A stretch of 64,000 nucleotides of DNA from Azospirillum melinis (GTDB taxonomy: Bacteria; Pseudomonadota; Alphaproteobacteria; Azospirillales; Azospirillaceae). Location of the stretch: the NCBI RefSeq assembly GCF_013340935.1, contig NZ_WHOS01000001.1, forward strand, positions 124,001-188,000. The letters are read 5' to 3'. The translations under genes and the position numbers were made by a program. This document shows positions 1-7,495 of the stretch, piece by piece (position 1 is the first letter of the stretch; every line of letters begins with the position of its first letter). The notes beneath the pieces are model-generated. The model was given only the letters and a program-made list of their open reading frames with translations. It was not told the origin of the DNA and ran no database searches.

Positions 1-470
1 GCGGCGGCGGCATAGCCGGCGATGATCCGCTTGAAGTCGAAATCCTCCATCTCCTTCGGCGTGTTGCGGTGCGCCGGTTCGCGGGCGGCCGAGGCGGAGA
101 CGGTGGGCAGCCAGTTTTCGGTATCCCAGCGGGTGCGCCGGCCCATATGGGTCAGCTGGATCATCAGCGCCGCGCCGTGGCGGTGCACCCGGTCGGAGAA
201 TTCGCGGAAGAAGGGGATGACGCTGTCGTCGGCGACGGAAATCTGGTTCCACGGCGCCGCCGGGCTATCCACCGCGACGGAGGAGGAACCGCCGAACATC
301 GTCAGGCCGATGCCGCCTTTGGCCTTTTCCTCGTGATAGAGCTGGTAGCGTTCCTTCGGCTTGCCTTCGGATCCGTAGCCCGGCGCGTGGCTCGTGCTCA
401 TCACGCGGTTACGGATCGTCAAATGCTTGATCTGCAGAGGCTTCAGAAGGGCTTCGGCGGGTGAGGACAT
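1..470 (-). CDS. dgcA: N-terminal part of DgcA-like dimethylglycine demethylase (flavin oxidoreductase)
   Basis: About 156 N-terminal residues are visible on the minus strand from an ATG at 470; the rest lies beyond the left edge. The translation starts MSSPAEALLKPLQIKHLTIRN and has the old-yellow-enzyme/2,4-dienoyl-CoA reductase-like barrel start, with the QLTHMGRR motif near residue 106. In DgcA this flavoenzyme demethylates dimethylglycine to sarcosine, releasing C1 as formaldehyde. The assignment rests on the fold plus the linked gbcAB and soxBDAG genes. A paralogous N-methylproline demethylase would look very similar, so substrate is inferred from context. A TGTCGCAAA motif lies 88 bases upstream of the start. 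Confidence 0.8.
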   Translation of the reverse strand, partial: MSSPAEALLKPLQIKHLTIRNRVMSTSHAPGYGSEGKPKERYQLYHEEKAKGGIGLTMFGGSSSVAVDSPAAPWNQISVADDSVIPFFREFSDRVHRHGAALMIQLTHMGRRTRWDTENWLPTVSASAAREPAHRNTPKEMEDFDFKRIIAGYAAA

Positions 471-785
471 GGCAGGAACGATCCCCAGTATTGAGCCTGC
501 CAAGAATTGACCATCGGCGCCATTGTCGCGTTGCCCCGCGCGACCGGGAATTACCTTTTTGCGACAGGGATGAAAGGGGAGGGCGCTGAACGAAGAAGCA
601 TATGATTTTTTTTGGAAAATCGAGAAAGCCGCGCCGCCTCTGAATTCGTTTTCAAAGCGCCCCGTCCCCACCAATCGATAGCGTACGTCACCGTGCTGAT
701 CCTCAAATTGGGCTTTCAGCGGGTTGAACGTGATGGATCATCCACCTATTATCGCGATCGCCAGATAATATCCGGGTAATTCAAT
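471..785. other. Intergenic region between divergent dgcA and the DJ-1/PfpI-like gene
   Basis: A gene-free stretch of about 315 bases. It becomes AT-rich after about 600, which fits promoter DNA for one or both divergent genes. It carries one copy of the shared TGTCGCAAA motif (558-566, minus orientation). A related TGTCGCGTT occurs near 524. I see no RNA gene or clear terminator. Confidence 0.5.
558..566 (-). promoter_or_regulatory. Candidate betaine-regulon operator upstream of dgcA
   Basis: The plus strand reads TTTGCGACA, so in the direction of dgcA it is TGTCGCAAA. The same nine bases occur upstream of gbcA and of the betaine-binding-protein gene. Binding by one of the two glutaminase-domain AraC regulators is inferred, not shown. 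Confidence 0.45.
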
Positions 786-1919
786 ATGCGTACACGAATA
801 ATAAAAATCCCGAGAGCTGTCGGCATTGGGTTTTTTCTGGGCGTTGTCGCTTTGGTGTCTATTTGGTCAGCCGCTTTGGTGCGCACAGAGGGGGGCCAGG
901 AAGCCAAGGTTGGCTTTGACATTCCGACTTATTTCAACCGACTTTCCCGCCAAAAGCCGATTGTGGCGGTGATTGCTGAGAATTCGTTCACTGAACTCAC
1001 AGACTATGTGATTCCATTTGGAGTGCTTTCCGCATCCGGGACGGCGAGTGTGTTTGCACTTGCTACGCAACAAGGTCCTGTGCAGTTGTTTCCAGCCCTA
1101 AAGGTGCAGCCGCAAGCAACGACTGCCCAATTCGATGCCCGTTTCCCTGATGGCGCGGATTTCGTGATTGTTCCCGCAGTTCATCGGGTGGATGACGCAA
1201 CACTCATCGCTTGGATCCGGTCTCAAGCGGAAAAAGGTGCGACGATTGTTGGAGTTTGCGATGGCGTGTGGGTTGTCGCAAATGCGGGCCTGCTCCGCAG
1301 GAAAAGTGCCGTCGGTCACTGGTATTCGATTAACGATCTCAAAGCCAAATTCCCGGGCGTCCATTTTCTGCGGGACAGACGCTATCTTGCCGATGGCAAT
1401 GTCGTGACCACGACAGGGGTCACGGCCTCCATTCCGGTGTCCATTGCGCTCGTTGAGGCAATCGCAGGCCGAGAACGCGCAACGGAAGTCGCACAACATC
1501 TCGGAATCAAGGATTGGGGAGCGTCACATCGCGGTGAAGATTTCAGTCTGACGCTGGCGAGCATCTCGACTGCGGCCATCAACTGGTTGGCGTTCTGGCG
1601 GCATGAGGACATTGAGATTCCGGTCGCTCATGGGACGGATGAAATTGCCTTGGCTCTGGCTGCGGATGCCTATTCGCGCACGTATCGCTCCGCCGCCTAT
1701 GCCCAATCGACGACATCCGAACCGATTACCACGAAGCACGGCTTGGTTGTGATTCCGGACAGGGTGGCTGGTCAGAGTACGGGCAGTCCAACGGTCGAGC
1801 TGCCAATCAATCTTCCGGCTGCTTTGATGCTCGACGAAGCTCTCCGTCAGATCGGGAATATCTACGGCGTCGCGACCGCGGATTTTGTCGCGTTGCAGAT
1901 GGAGTATCCGAAGCCATAA
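786..1919 (+). CDS. Membrane-anchored DJ-1/PfpI (GATase1-like) domain protein, no DNA-binding domain
   Basis: A 377-residue protein with one hydrophobic segment at about residues 10-31 (signal anchor or uncleaved signal peptide). A class-I glutaminase-like domain at about 55-240 follows, with the nucleophile elbow GVCDG centred on Cys158. This domain resembles the sensor half of GbdR/CdhR-type AraC regulators, but no helix-turn-helix follows. The remaining 130 residues match nothing I recognise. The leader suggests a periplasmic location. Its codons are less GC-rich than those of its neighbours, which hints at transfer. It could be a periplasmic ligand binder or a hydrolase-like enzyme. Confidence 0.65.
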   Translation: MRTRIIKIPRAVGIGFFLGVVALVSIWSAALVRTEGGQEAKVGFDIPTYFNRLSRQKPIVAVIAENSFTELTDYVIPFGVLSASGTASVFALATQQGPVQLFPALKVQPQATTAQFDARFPDGADFVIVPAVHRVDDATLIAWIRSQAEKGATIVGVCDGVWVVANAGLLRRKSAVGHWYSINDLKAKFPGVHFLRDRRYLADGNVVTTTGVTASIPVSIALVEAIAGRERATEVAQHLGIKDWGASHRGEDFSLTLASISTAAINWLAFWRHEDIEIPVAHGTDEIALALAADAYSRTYRSAAYAQSTTSEPITTKHGLVVIPDRVAGQSTGSPTVELPINLPAALMLDEALRQIGNIYGVATADFVALQMEYPKP

Positions 1920-1962
1920 ACGCGCGTATGAGAAGGTGGCCAACCAAGTTTCAAACAGGCCG

Positions 1963-3117
1963 TCAGTCCACCTGTGCAGTGTCCCGGGCGATAGGCTCCG
2001 GATCCTCGAACAGGCGGCGGTCGGGCAGAGGGGAGTTGGCGTTGGAGCGCCGGAAGGCTGCAAGGGGGGAGACATGCGGGTCGGCCTCCACATCCGGCCC
2101 GGCGGTGCGGCGCACCTCTGATGGCGAAACGCCGAACAGTTCCCGGAACTGGCGGGAGAAGTGGGCGCAGTCGGCGAAGCCGGCCTCGTTCGCGATGGCG
2201 GTGACCGACCGCTTAGTGTTGCGCAGCAGCCAGTGGCCGTAGCGCAGGCGCAAGGACCGGTAATAGGTGGCCGGGCTGGTGCCCACCGCCAGCCGGAACA
2301 GCCGTTCGAACTGCCGGGTGCTGACATTCAGCCGGTGGACGATTTCCTCCACCGACAGCGGATCGCTGATGTGCTGCTCCATCAGCAGCAGGGCACGGCG
2401 GACCCGGTCATTGGTGATCTCCACCACCGTCGGCGGCTGAGGCTGCGACTGGCTGGCGGGACGGGCCTTGTCGATCAGCAGGATGTGCATGGTCTTCTGG
2501 GCGGTGGCGCGGCCCAGATGGCGTTCGATCAGGAAAGCGGCCAGATCGGCCACCCCGGCGCCGCCCGAACAGGTGATGCGGTCGCGGTCCACCACATAAA
2601 GCTGGTCGGCAACCGGCACCAGATCGGGAAACTCCTCGATGAAATCGCGGTGATGATACCAGCTGACGCAGCAGCGCCGGTTCTTCATCAGGCCGATGCG
2701 GCTCAGCACGAAGCTGCCGGTGCACACGCCCACCAGGGTCACGCCATAGGAAGCGGCGGCGCGCAGATAAGCGAGGGTTTCGTCGTCCAGCTGCGGGCCG
2801 GCATGCAGCAATCCGCCCACCACGACCACATAGTCGAAGCGGCGGGGATCGGTCAGCGGTTCCCAACGGGCGACGCCGATGCCGCAGCTGGACATCACCG
2901 GTTCGGCCCGCGAGCCCATGATGGTCCAGCGGCAGCGGATCTGCCGCGACCGGTCTCCCTCGTCGGCCGCCAGCCGCAGAGCGTCGATGAAGGGGGCCAG
3001 CGCCGTCAGGGTGAAATTGTTGGTCAGGATGAACCCGACCGACAAGAGCGCGCGTTCCTCCTGCCGGGGGGCGGGACCGCTACCGCCGAACCGGCGATAT
3101 TCCACTGTCTTCCCCAC
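1963..3117 (-). CDS. GbdR/CdhR-type AraC regulator with glutaminase-like sensor domain
   Basis: 384 residues read from a GTG at 3117. Residues about 25-210 form a DJ-1/PfpI-like domain with the elbow GVCTG (Cys132). Residues about 225-335 form the AraC double helix-turn-helix, including the typical GFADCAHFSRQFRELFG stretch. In pseudomonads such proteins (GbdR, SouR, CdhR) sense glycine betaine, dimethylglycine, sarcosine or carnitine and activate catabolic genes. It lies directly downstream of gbcB on the same strand, so a GbdR role for gbcAB/dgcA is likely. The tail of about 40 residues after the DNA-binding domain is unusually long. An ATG start is lacking; the GTG choice is the least certain part. 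Confidence 0.8.
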   Translation of the reverse strand: MGKTVEYRRFGGSGPAPRQEERALLSVGFILTNNFTLTALAPFIDALRLAADEGDRSRQIRCRWTIMGSRAEPVMSSCGIGVARWEPLTDPRRFDYVVVVGGLLHAGPQLDDETLAYLRAAASYGVTLVGVCTGSFVLSRIGLMKNRRCCVSWYHHRDFIEEFPDLVPVADQLYVVDRDRITCSGGAGVADLAAFLIERHLGRATAQKTMHILLIDKARPASQSQPQPPTVVEITNDRVRRALLLMEQHISDPLSVEEIVHRLNVSTRQFERLFRLAVGTSPATYYRSLRLRYGHWLLRNTKRSVTAIANEAGFADCAHFSRQFRELFGVSPSEVRRTAGPDVEADPHVSPLAAFRRSNANSPLPDRRLFEDPEPIARDTAQVD

Positions 3118-3224
3118 CAGGACACCCTCCCAGTCCGACGGCCCCCGTTTGACGGCCCTCTTCCATCCTTCGGAATGCTAGCGTCAGCGGCCTGCCCCCG
3201 GAAGACAATTCATTGGCGATGCTT

Positions 3225-4346
3225 CTAACGTTCCACCACCAGATCGCTGGTGGGACGGCTGCAACAGAGCAAGATCAACCCCTGGTCGATTTCCCGTTTG
3301 CGGATGCCGCCGGTGTGGTTCATTTCCACCGTGCCGGAAATCAACTTTGTCTTGCAGGTTCCGCACAGCCCGCGCGAACAGGATGTCGGAACCCGGATGT
3401 CGGCCGCCGATGCCGCATCCGCCACGGCCATGTCCGGCAGGCAGGTGAAGACCTTGCCGGTCTTGGCGAATTCGATGCGGAAACCGGCCGATTGCAACGC
3501 GTCCTCGATTGGAGCGTTTGGGGCCGGTGCGTCCTGGGGCGGTCCCGCGGCGGCAAGGTCGGCCACCAGCTCTTCGAAGTTGAAGCTCTCCTGATGGTAG
3601 CGGCTCATGTCGAAGCCGCCTTCCTCCAGGAAGGCGCGCACCGCCTTCATGAAGGGACCGGGACCGCAGACATAGACTTCCCGATCCATGAAGTCCGGCG
3701 CGATCAGGCCCAGCATCGGCAGCGACAGCCGGCCGGTGAAGCCGGCCCAATGAGCCTCGGTGCCGATGCCCTCGCAGACATGGGCGACGCGCAGGCGCCG
3801 GCCGGGGCCGGTCAGCGCGTCCAGTTCACGGCGGAAGACGATGTCGGCCGGGGTGCGGGCGGCATGGACGAAGACGATGTCGTGATCCTCGCCGAGATCG
3901 TCGAAGGTCCGGGTCATCGACATCAGCGGCGTCACGCCGCTGCCGCCGGACAGGAACAGGAACTTGCGCGGCGTCTCGGACTCGCCGGGAGTGAATTCGC
4001 CGAGCGGGCCGACCGCGCGGATTGTGTCGCCCGGCTTCAGGGTGTCGTGCAGCCAGTTCGACACCGGGCCGCCGGGCACGCGCTTGACGGTGATCGAAAG
4101 CCGGTGCGGCCGCGCGGCGGAAGAGGAGACGGTGTAGCTGCGGTGAATGGTCTCGCCGCCGATGGGCAGTTCCAGCGTGATGAACTGGCCCGGCCTGAAC
4201 CGGAACAGGCAGGGGTGCCGCGGTGCGAAGACGAAGGTCTTCACATCGTGCGTTTCGTCCCGTACCGCCCGGCACACCAGCGTGTCGTCGATTTCGGGAT
4301 CCCAGTTCCGGACCGGAGGCGGACCCGCATCCTGCTGCATCGTCAT
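3225..4346 (-). CDS. gbcB: Glycine betaine monooxygenase reductase subunit GbcB
   Basis: A 373-residue flavodoxin-reductase-like electron donor for the Rieske oxygenase GbcA. The order is an FAD-binding barrel with RSYT (residues 69-72), an NAD-binding domain with GGSGVTP (134-140) and CGPGPFM (227-233), and a C-terminal plant-type [2Fe-2S] ferredoxin domain with Cys323, Cys328, Cys331 and Cys361/362. It passes electrons from NAD(P)H to GbcA in the cytoplasm. AGGAAG precedes the ATG at 4346; a second ATG six bases on is also possible. It follows gbcA on the same strand after about 80 bases, a likely two-gene operon. Confidence 0.9.
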   Translation of the reverse strand: MTMQQDAGPPPVRNWDPEIDDTLVCRAVRDETHDVKTFVFAPRHPCLFRFRPGQFITLELPIGGETIHRSYTVSSSAARPHRLSITVKRVPGGPVSNWLHDTLKPGDTIRAVGPLGEFTPGESETPRKFLFLSGGSGVTPLMSMTRTFDDLGEDHDIVFVHAARTPADIVFRRELDALTGPGRRLRVAHVCEGIGTEAHWAGFTGRLSLPMLGLIAPDFMDREVYVCGPGPFMKAVRAFLEEGGFDMSRYHQESFNFEELVADLAAAGPPQDAPAPNAPIEDALQSAGFRIEFAKTGKVFTCLPDMAVADAASAADIRVPTSCSRGLCGTCKTKLISGTVEMNHTGGIRKREIDQGLILLCCSRPTSDLVVER

Positions 4347-4428
4347 CTCTCTTCCTGAGCCGTGAAGCCTTGGTCGCGAACGGCGGGCGGTCCCGGCGTT
4401 TGGCCGGCCGGGACGCCCCGGCGTCGCG

Positions 4429-5709
4429 TCATTCGGCGGCGACGCTCACTGCGGCCTGCTTGCCCAGCAGATGCTCGGCCATGCGGCCGACGTACCACTC
4501 CGTGAACTTCTCGACGAGCGGCTCGGTGTAGGGCGAGTAGGGGCCCGGCTCGTAGGCGGGGCTGATGGCGCCGTTGTGCGAGATCTCGACCAGATCGGCG
4601 TCCTGCTGGTTGGTCGCCTCCCACACCTCCGTCAGGCGGTTCAGGTCGTAATCGACGCCTTCCACCGCGTCCTTGTGGACCAGCCAGCGGGTGCGCAGCA
4701 GATTGCGGTCGGGACCGAGCGGGAACACCGAGAAGGTCACGATGTGGTCGCTCATGAAGTGGTTCCAGGAATTCGGCTGGGTCCAGAAGGACAAGGCACC
4801 CAGCTTGCGCTCGGCGATCGACCCCAGCAGCTTCTTGGAGGCGCTGCGCGTGTCCTTGGTGTGGGCCTCGCCGGCACCGTCCAGCGGCAGGCGCTCGGCG
4901 CGGAAGCCGGTGGTGTCGGTCAGATGATCGATCTCGCGGCTGGGGAAGCCCGATGCCTCCCAGCCAGTATGGCAGGATTTGACCAGAGCATCGTACTTGG
5001 CGGCATGTTCCATCCGCTTCGGGTTGGTGCCATCGGGGGCGAAGCCGAAGCCGTATTCGAACAGCGGGATGGTCAGTTCCGGATGGTTGCTGACGCAGTG
5101 GTAGCATTCACGATTGTTCTCCATCGTGAGCTTCCAGTTGCCCTTCTCGATCAGGTCGACGGTCTTGGCGATCTTGCAGTTCTTCAGATCGTGCGGAAGG
5201 ATATAGGGCTCGATGGCCGCTGCCATGCGGTCGATGTCGTCCGGAGCCTCTTCCGCCAGGCAGATGAAGATCAGGCCGCCGACCGAGCGGATGTGGACCT
5301 TTTTCAGATTCCGGCACTTGCGGTCGAAATCGTTGCCCATATGCTCGGCGAACAGAAGCTCGCCGTCCTGGCCGTAGGTCCACTGGTGATAGCTGCACAC
5401 CAGATTGCCGACGGAGGTCTTCTCCTTCAGGACGATGCGCGCGCCGCGGTGGCGGCAGACATTGTGAAAGGCGCGCAGTTCCATGTCGTCGTCGCGCATG
5501 ACGATGACGGACGTCTTGCCGATGTCCACCACCATCACGTCGCCCGGCTCCGCCACATCCGGTTCCACACCCACATGCAGCCAGTGGCGACCGAAGATGA
5601 TTTCCATGTCCAGCTTGAAGATTTCATCGCTGGTGTAGAACGGGGCTTCCAGGCTGTACCCCTTTTTTCTGCGCTTCAGCAGGGCTTCAATGGAAATCTC
5701 GGACGACAT
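4429..5709 (-). CDS. gbcA: Glycine betaine monooxygenase oxygenase subunit GbcA (Rieske)
   Basis: 426 residues from the ATG at 5709. The Rieske [2Fe-2S] site is C85-x-H87 and C105-x2-H108. The mononuclear iron site shows the GbcA/CntA-type ENNRECYHCVSNHPEL segment, with His204 and His209 as ligands. The enzyme converts glycine betaine to dimethylglycine and formaldehyde using GbcB. The reading frame stays open upstream to 6042, but the extra 111 codons encode nothing Rieske-like and cover the promoter region. Stachydrine or carnitine oxygenases are homologous; the sox/dgc context favours betaine. Confidence 0.9.
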   Translation of the reverse strand: MSSEISIEALLKRRKKGYSLEAPFYTSDEIFKLDMEIIFGRHWLHVGVEPDVAEPGDVMVVDIGKTSVIVMRDDDMELRAFHNVCRHRGARIVLKEKTSVGNLVCSYHQWTYGQDGELLFAEHMGNDFDRKCRNLKKVHIRSVGGLIFICLAEEAPDDIDRMAAAIEPYILPHDLKNCKIAKTVDLIEKGNWKLTMENNRECYHCVSNHPELTIPLFEYGFGFAPDGTNPKRMEHAAKYDALVKSCHTGWEASGFPSREIDHLTDTTGFRAERLPLDGAGEAHTKDTRSASKKLLGSIAERKLGALSFWTQPNSWNHFMSDHIVTFSVFPLGPDRNLLRTRWLVHKDAVEGVDYDLNRLTEVWEATNQQDADLVEISHNGAISPAYEPGPYSPYTEPLVEKFTEWYVGRMAEHLLGKQAAVSVAAE

Positions 5710-5924
5710 GGCGGTTGACCTTCTGCGGGAGTGGGCCAGCGGGAGTTGGGCAATGCGTTCGTGGATTCGCTTCAACCTTGACCGGGCTGTGATTTTCTCG
5801 ATTCCACGACACACAGCCTGCCGCCGGCCGCAGCGCGTCGCGTTCTGGATTGCGACATCAACTTTAAAAAGGCCGACAGGACATCCTGTCTTTTTGCGCA
5901 GGCCGGGCACGAGGCAATGGTCGG

Positions 5925-5933
5925 TTTGCGACA
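5925..5933 (-). promoter_or_regulatory. Candidate betaine-regulon operator upstream of gbcA
   Basis: Reads TGTCGCAAA in the gbcA direction, 216 bases before its start. The following bases (ACCGACCATTGCC) resemble those after the dgcA copy (AAGGTAATTCCC) only loosely. Regulator identity is inferred. Confidence 0.45.
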
Positions 5934-6141
5934 GGATGCGAATGTTCGGGAAGGATGGCCGTTCGATCCGGCCAGGAGAATAACCGGCCGGCATCCGGCG
6001 ACATATAAGAGTTAATCGACCTCGGCAACGTCTTATCGCCACAGGCCAGCCACAGCGTATTTCCTATTTCCATGGCAGATTTTAAAATATCCGGCGGTAA
6101 AACCGGCAGCATTCGCCGGGCGGGCAGACGTCGTACGGCGT

Positions 6142-6150
6142 TGTCGCAAA
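6142..6150 (+). promoter_or_regulatory. Candidate betaine-regulon operator upstream of the betaine-binding-protein gene
   Basis: TGTCGCAAA in the direction of the binding-protein gene, about 319 bases before its ATG. It faces away from the gbcA copy, so the two gene sets may be co-regulated. Confidence 0.4.
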
Positions 6151-6415
6151 TGCGATACGAACTGCCGCTGTGATGAAGGTTTTTTGCTTTCAAGGCCGGC
6201 ATTCTTCGTCAATCAGCACTGATGCCAGCAAAGGTTCGCATCGGTTGGAAACAGCTTTCCGTTCAATGCCGGACGGCGGTCGGCCACCCGTTTCCATGGA
6301 CGCTAACCCGTCACGCGACCGCAATCACCGGTAGGTCGGAGATGACCTGCCGGGCCGTGTGCGCGCGTCCGGTTCAAGTCCCGGCACGGCGGATCGGTCA
6401 ATCCAAGCGGAAGAA

Positions 6416-6452
6416 CCCAAACAAACAAACGACGCCCAAACAAACAAACGAC
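6416..6452 (+). repeat. Two-copy 19-base tandem repeat in the 5' leader
   Basis: CCCAAACAAACAAACGAC occurs at 6416-6433 and again at 6435-6452, separated by one G. It lies immediately before the GAGGAGG ribosome-binding site (6455-6461). The unstructured, purine-poor CAAA tract could keep the leader open for translation or bind an RNA or protein factor. Confidence 0.75.
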
Positions 6453-6468
6453 ACGAGGAGGCTTCTTG

Positions 6469-7359
6469 ATGAAAATCTTCGGTAAAGCCTTGGGCATGCT
6501 GCTGTCGGCGGCCGTGACGGTCGGTCTGGGGACCGCTGTGACCGCCATCCCGGCGCAGGCCGCGGAGAAGTCGATCAACATCGGTTGGACCGCCTGGTCG
6601 GATGCCGAGGCGGTGACGAAGCTCGCCAAAGCGGTGATCGAGGAGCGGTTCGGCTACAAGGTCGAACTGACCATGGCCGACATCGGCATCCAGTATCAGG
6701 GCATCGCCAGCGGCAAGCTGGACGCCATGCTGATGTCGTGGCAGCCGCTGACCCACAAGCCCTATCTCGACAAGGTCGGCAAGGACATCGTCGATCTCGG
6801 CCCGCTCTACACCCGCGCCCGCCTGGGCTGGGTGGTGCCGGACTACATCCCCGTCGATCAGGTCAAGACCATCGAGGATCTGAAGAAGCCGGAGGTGCAG
6901 AAGCAGCTCGGCGGCAAGATCCAGGGCATCGATCCGGGATCGGGGTTGATGCAGGCGTCGGAAAAGGCGCTGAAGACCTACGATCTGAAGGGAATGCAGC
7001 TGGTGTCGGCCAGCGATGCCGCGATGCTCGCCGCTCTGGAGCGCGCCATGAAGCGCAACGAGTGGATCGTCGTGACCAGCTGGAGCCCGCACTGGATGTT
7101 CGCCAACTGGAAGCTGCGCTATCTGGAGGATCCGAAGGGCGCGCTCGGCGGGCTGGAAAGCGTGAACGCCGTGGTCCGGAAGGGCTTCTACCAGGATCAC
7201 CCGGAAATCTACGAGTTCCTGAACCGGATGGTTCTGCCCATCGGCGATCTGGAGGCGATGATGCAGGAAGCCCGCCAGACCAGCTATGAGAAGGCGGTCG
7301 ACAATTACATCAAGAACAACAAGACCCGGATCGATTACTGGGTCACCGGCAAGCTCTGA
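6469..7359 (+). CDS. Glycine betaine-type periplasmic substrate-binding protein (ProX/OpuAC family)
   Basis: 296 residues from the ATG at 6469, preceded by a strong GAGGAGG. A signal peptide ends at about AQA31-AEK. The mature part is an OpuAC/ProX-type quaternary-amine-binding fold, with Trp/Tyr-rich stretches (GWTAW, MSWQPLTHKPY, WSPHWMFANW) suited to a cation-binding aromatic cage. It would bind glycine betaine or a related compound in the periplasm. No permease gene (proW) follows. Instead the next gene fuses a ProV-like domain to a chemoreceptor domain, so this protein may feed a sensory system as well as, or instead of, transport. Confidence 0.85.
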   Translation: MKIFGKALGMLLSAAVTVGLGTAVTAIPAQAAEKSINIGWTAWSDAEAVTKLAKAVIEERFGYKVELTMADIGIQYQGIASGKLDAMLMSWQPLTHKPYLDKVGKDIVDLGPLYTRARLGWVVPDYIPVDQVKTIEDLKKPEVQKQLGGKIQGIDPGSGLMQASEKALKTYDLKGMQLVSASDAAMLAALERAMKRNEWIVVTSWSPHWMFANWKLRYLEDPKGALGGLESVNAVVRKGFYQDHPEIYEFLNRMVLPIGDLEAMMQEARQTSYEKAVDNYIKNNKTRIDYWVTGKL

Positions 7360-7405
7360 TCCGTAGCCGGGCACCCTTTCCCGCACCATTCCCGGCACTG
7401 TCGAT

Positions 7406-7454
7406 GGAGGCGGTCCGTTCTCAACGCGCAAACGCGTGACGGACGGCCGTCTCC
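7406..7454 (+). other. Intercistronic stem-loop after the binding-protein gene
   Basis: GGAGGCGGTCCGTT on the left pairs imperfectly with ACGGACGGCCGTCTCC on the right, with an inner ACGCG-CAAA-CGCGT hairpin. There is no T-run, so it is more likely an mRNA 3'-end stabiliser or partial attenuator that keeps binding-protein mRNA in excess over the downstream gene. Confidence 0.5.
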
Positions 7455-7495
7455 AGCCATTCCCGTTTTCAGTCCATTCATGATCGGGAGCGCCG

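Larger units (their letters stand above)
5710..6468. other. Divergent promoter region between gbcA and the betaine-binding-protein gene
   Basis: A gene-free stretch of about 760 bases. It holds two copies of the TGTCGCAAA motif in opposite orientation (5925-5933 toward gbcA, 6142-6150 toward the binding protein). An AT-rich patch lies near 6069-6090, and a CAAA-rich 19-base tandem repeat sits just before the binding-protein start. Short open frames here (for example 6222-6485) lack coding features. The large size and paired motifs suggest control of both directions from this region. Confidence 0.6.

Noticed and set aside
5710..6042. N-terminal extension of gbcA by 111 codons
   Set aside because: The extension has no Rieske-family similarity and covers the promoter and TGTCGCAAA motif; the ATG at 5709 fits the family N-terminus.
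6416..6452. Tandem repeats as a CRISPR array
   Set aside because: Only two copies with a one-base gap and no spacers or cas genes.
6222..6485. 87-codon open frame in the gbcA/binding-protein promoter region
   Set aside because: Arg/Thr/Gln-rich product, no ribosome-binding site and overlap with the leader repeat.
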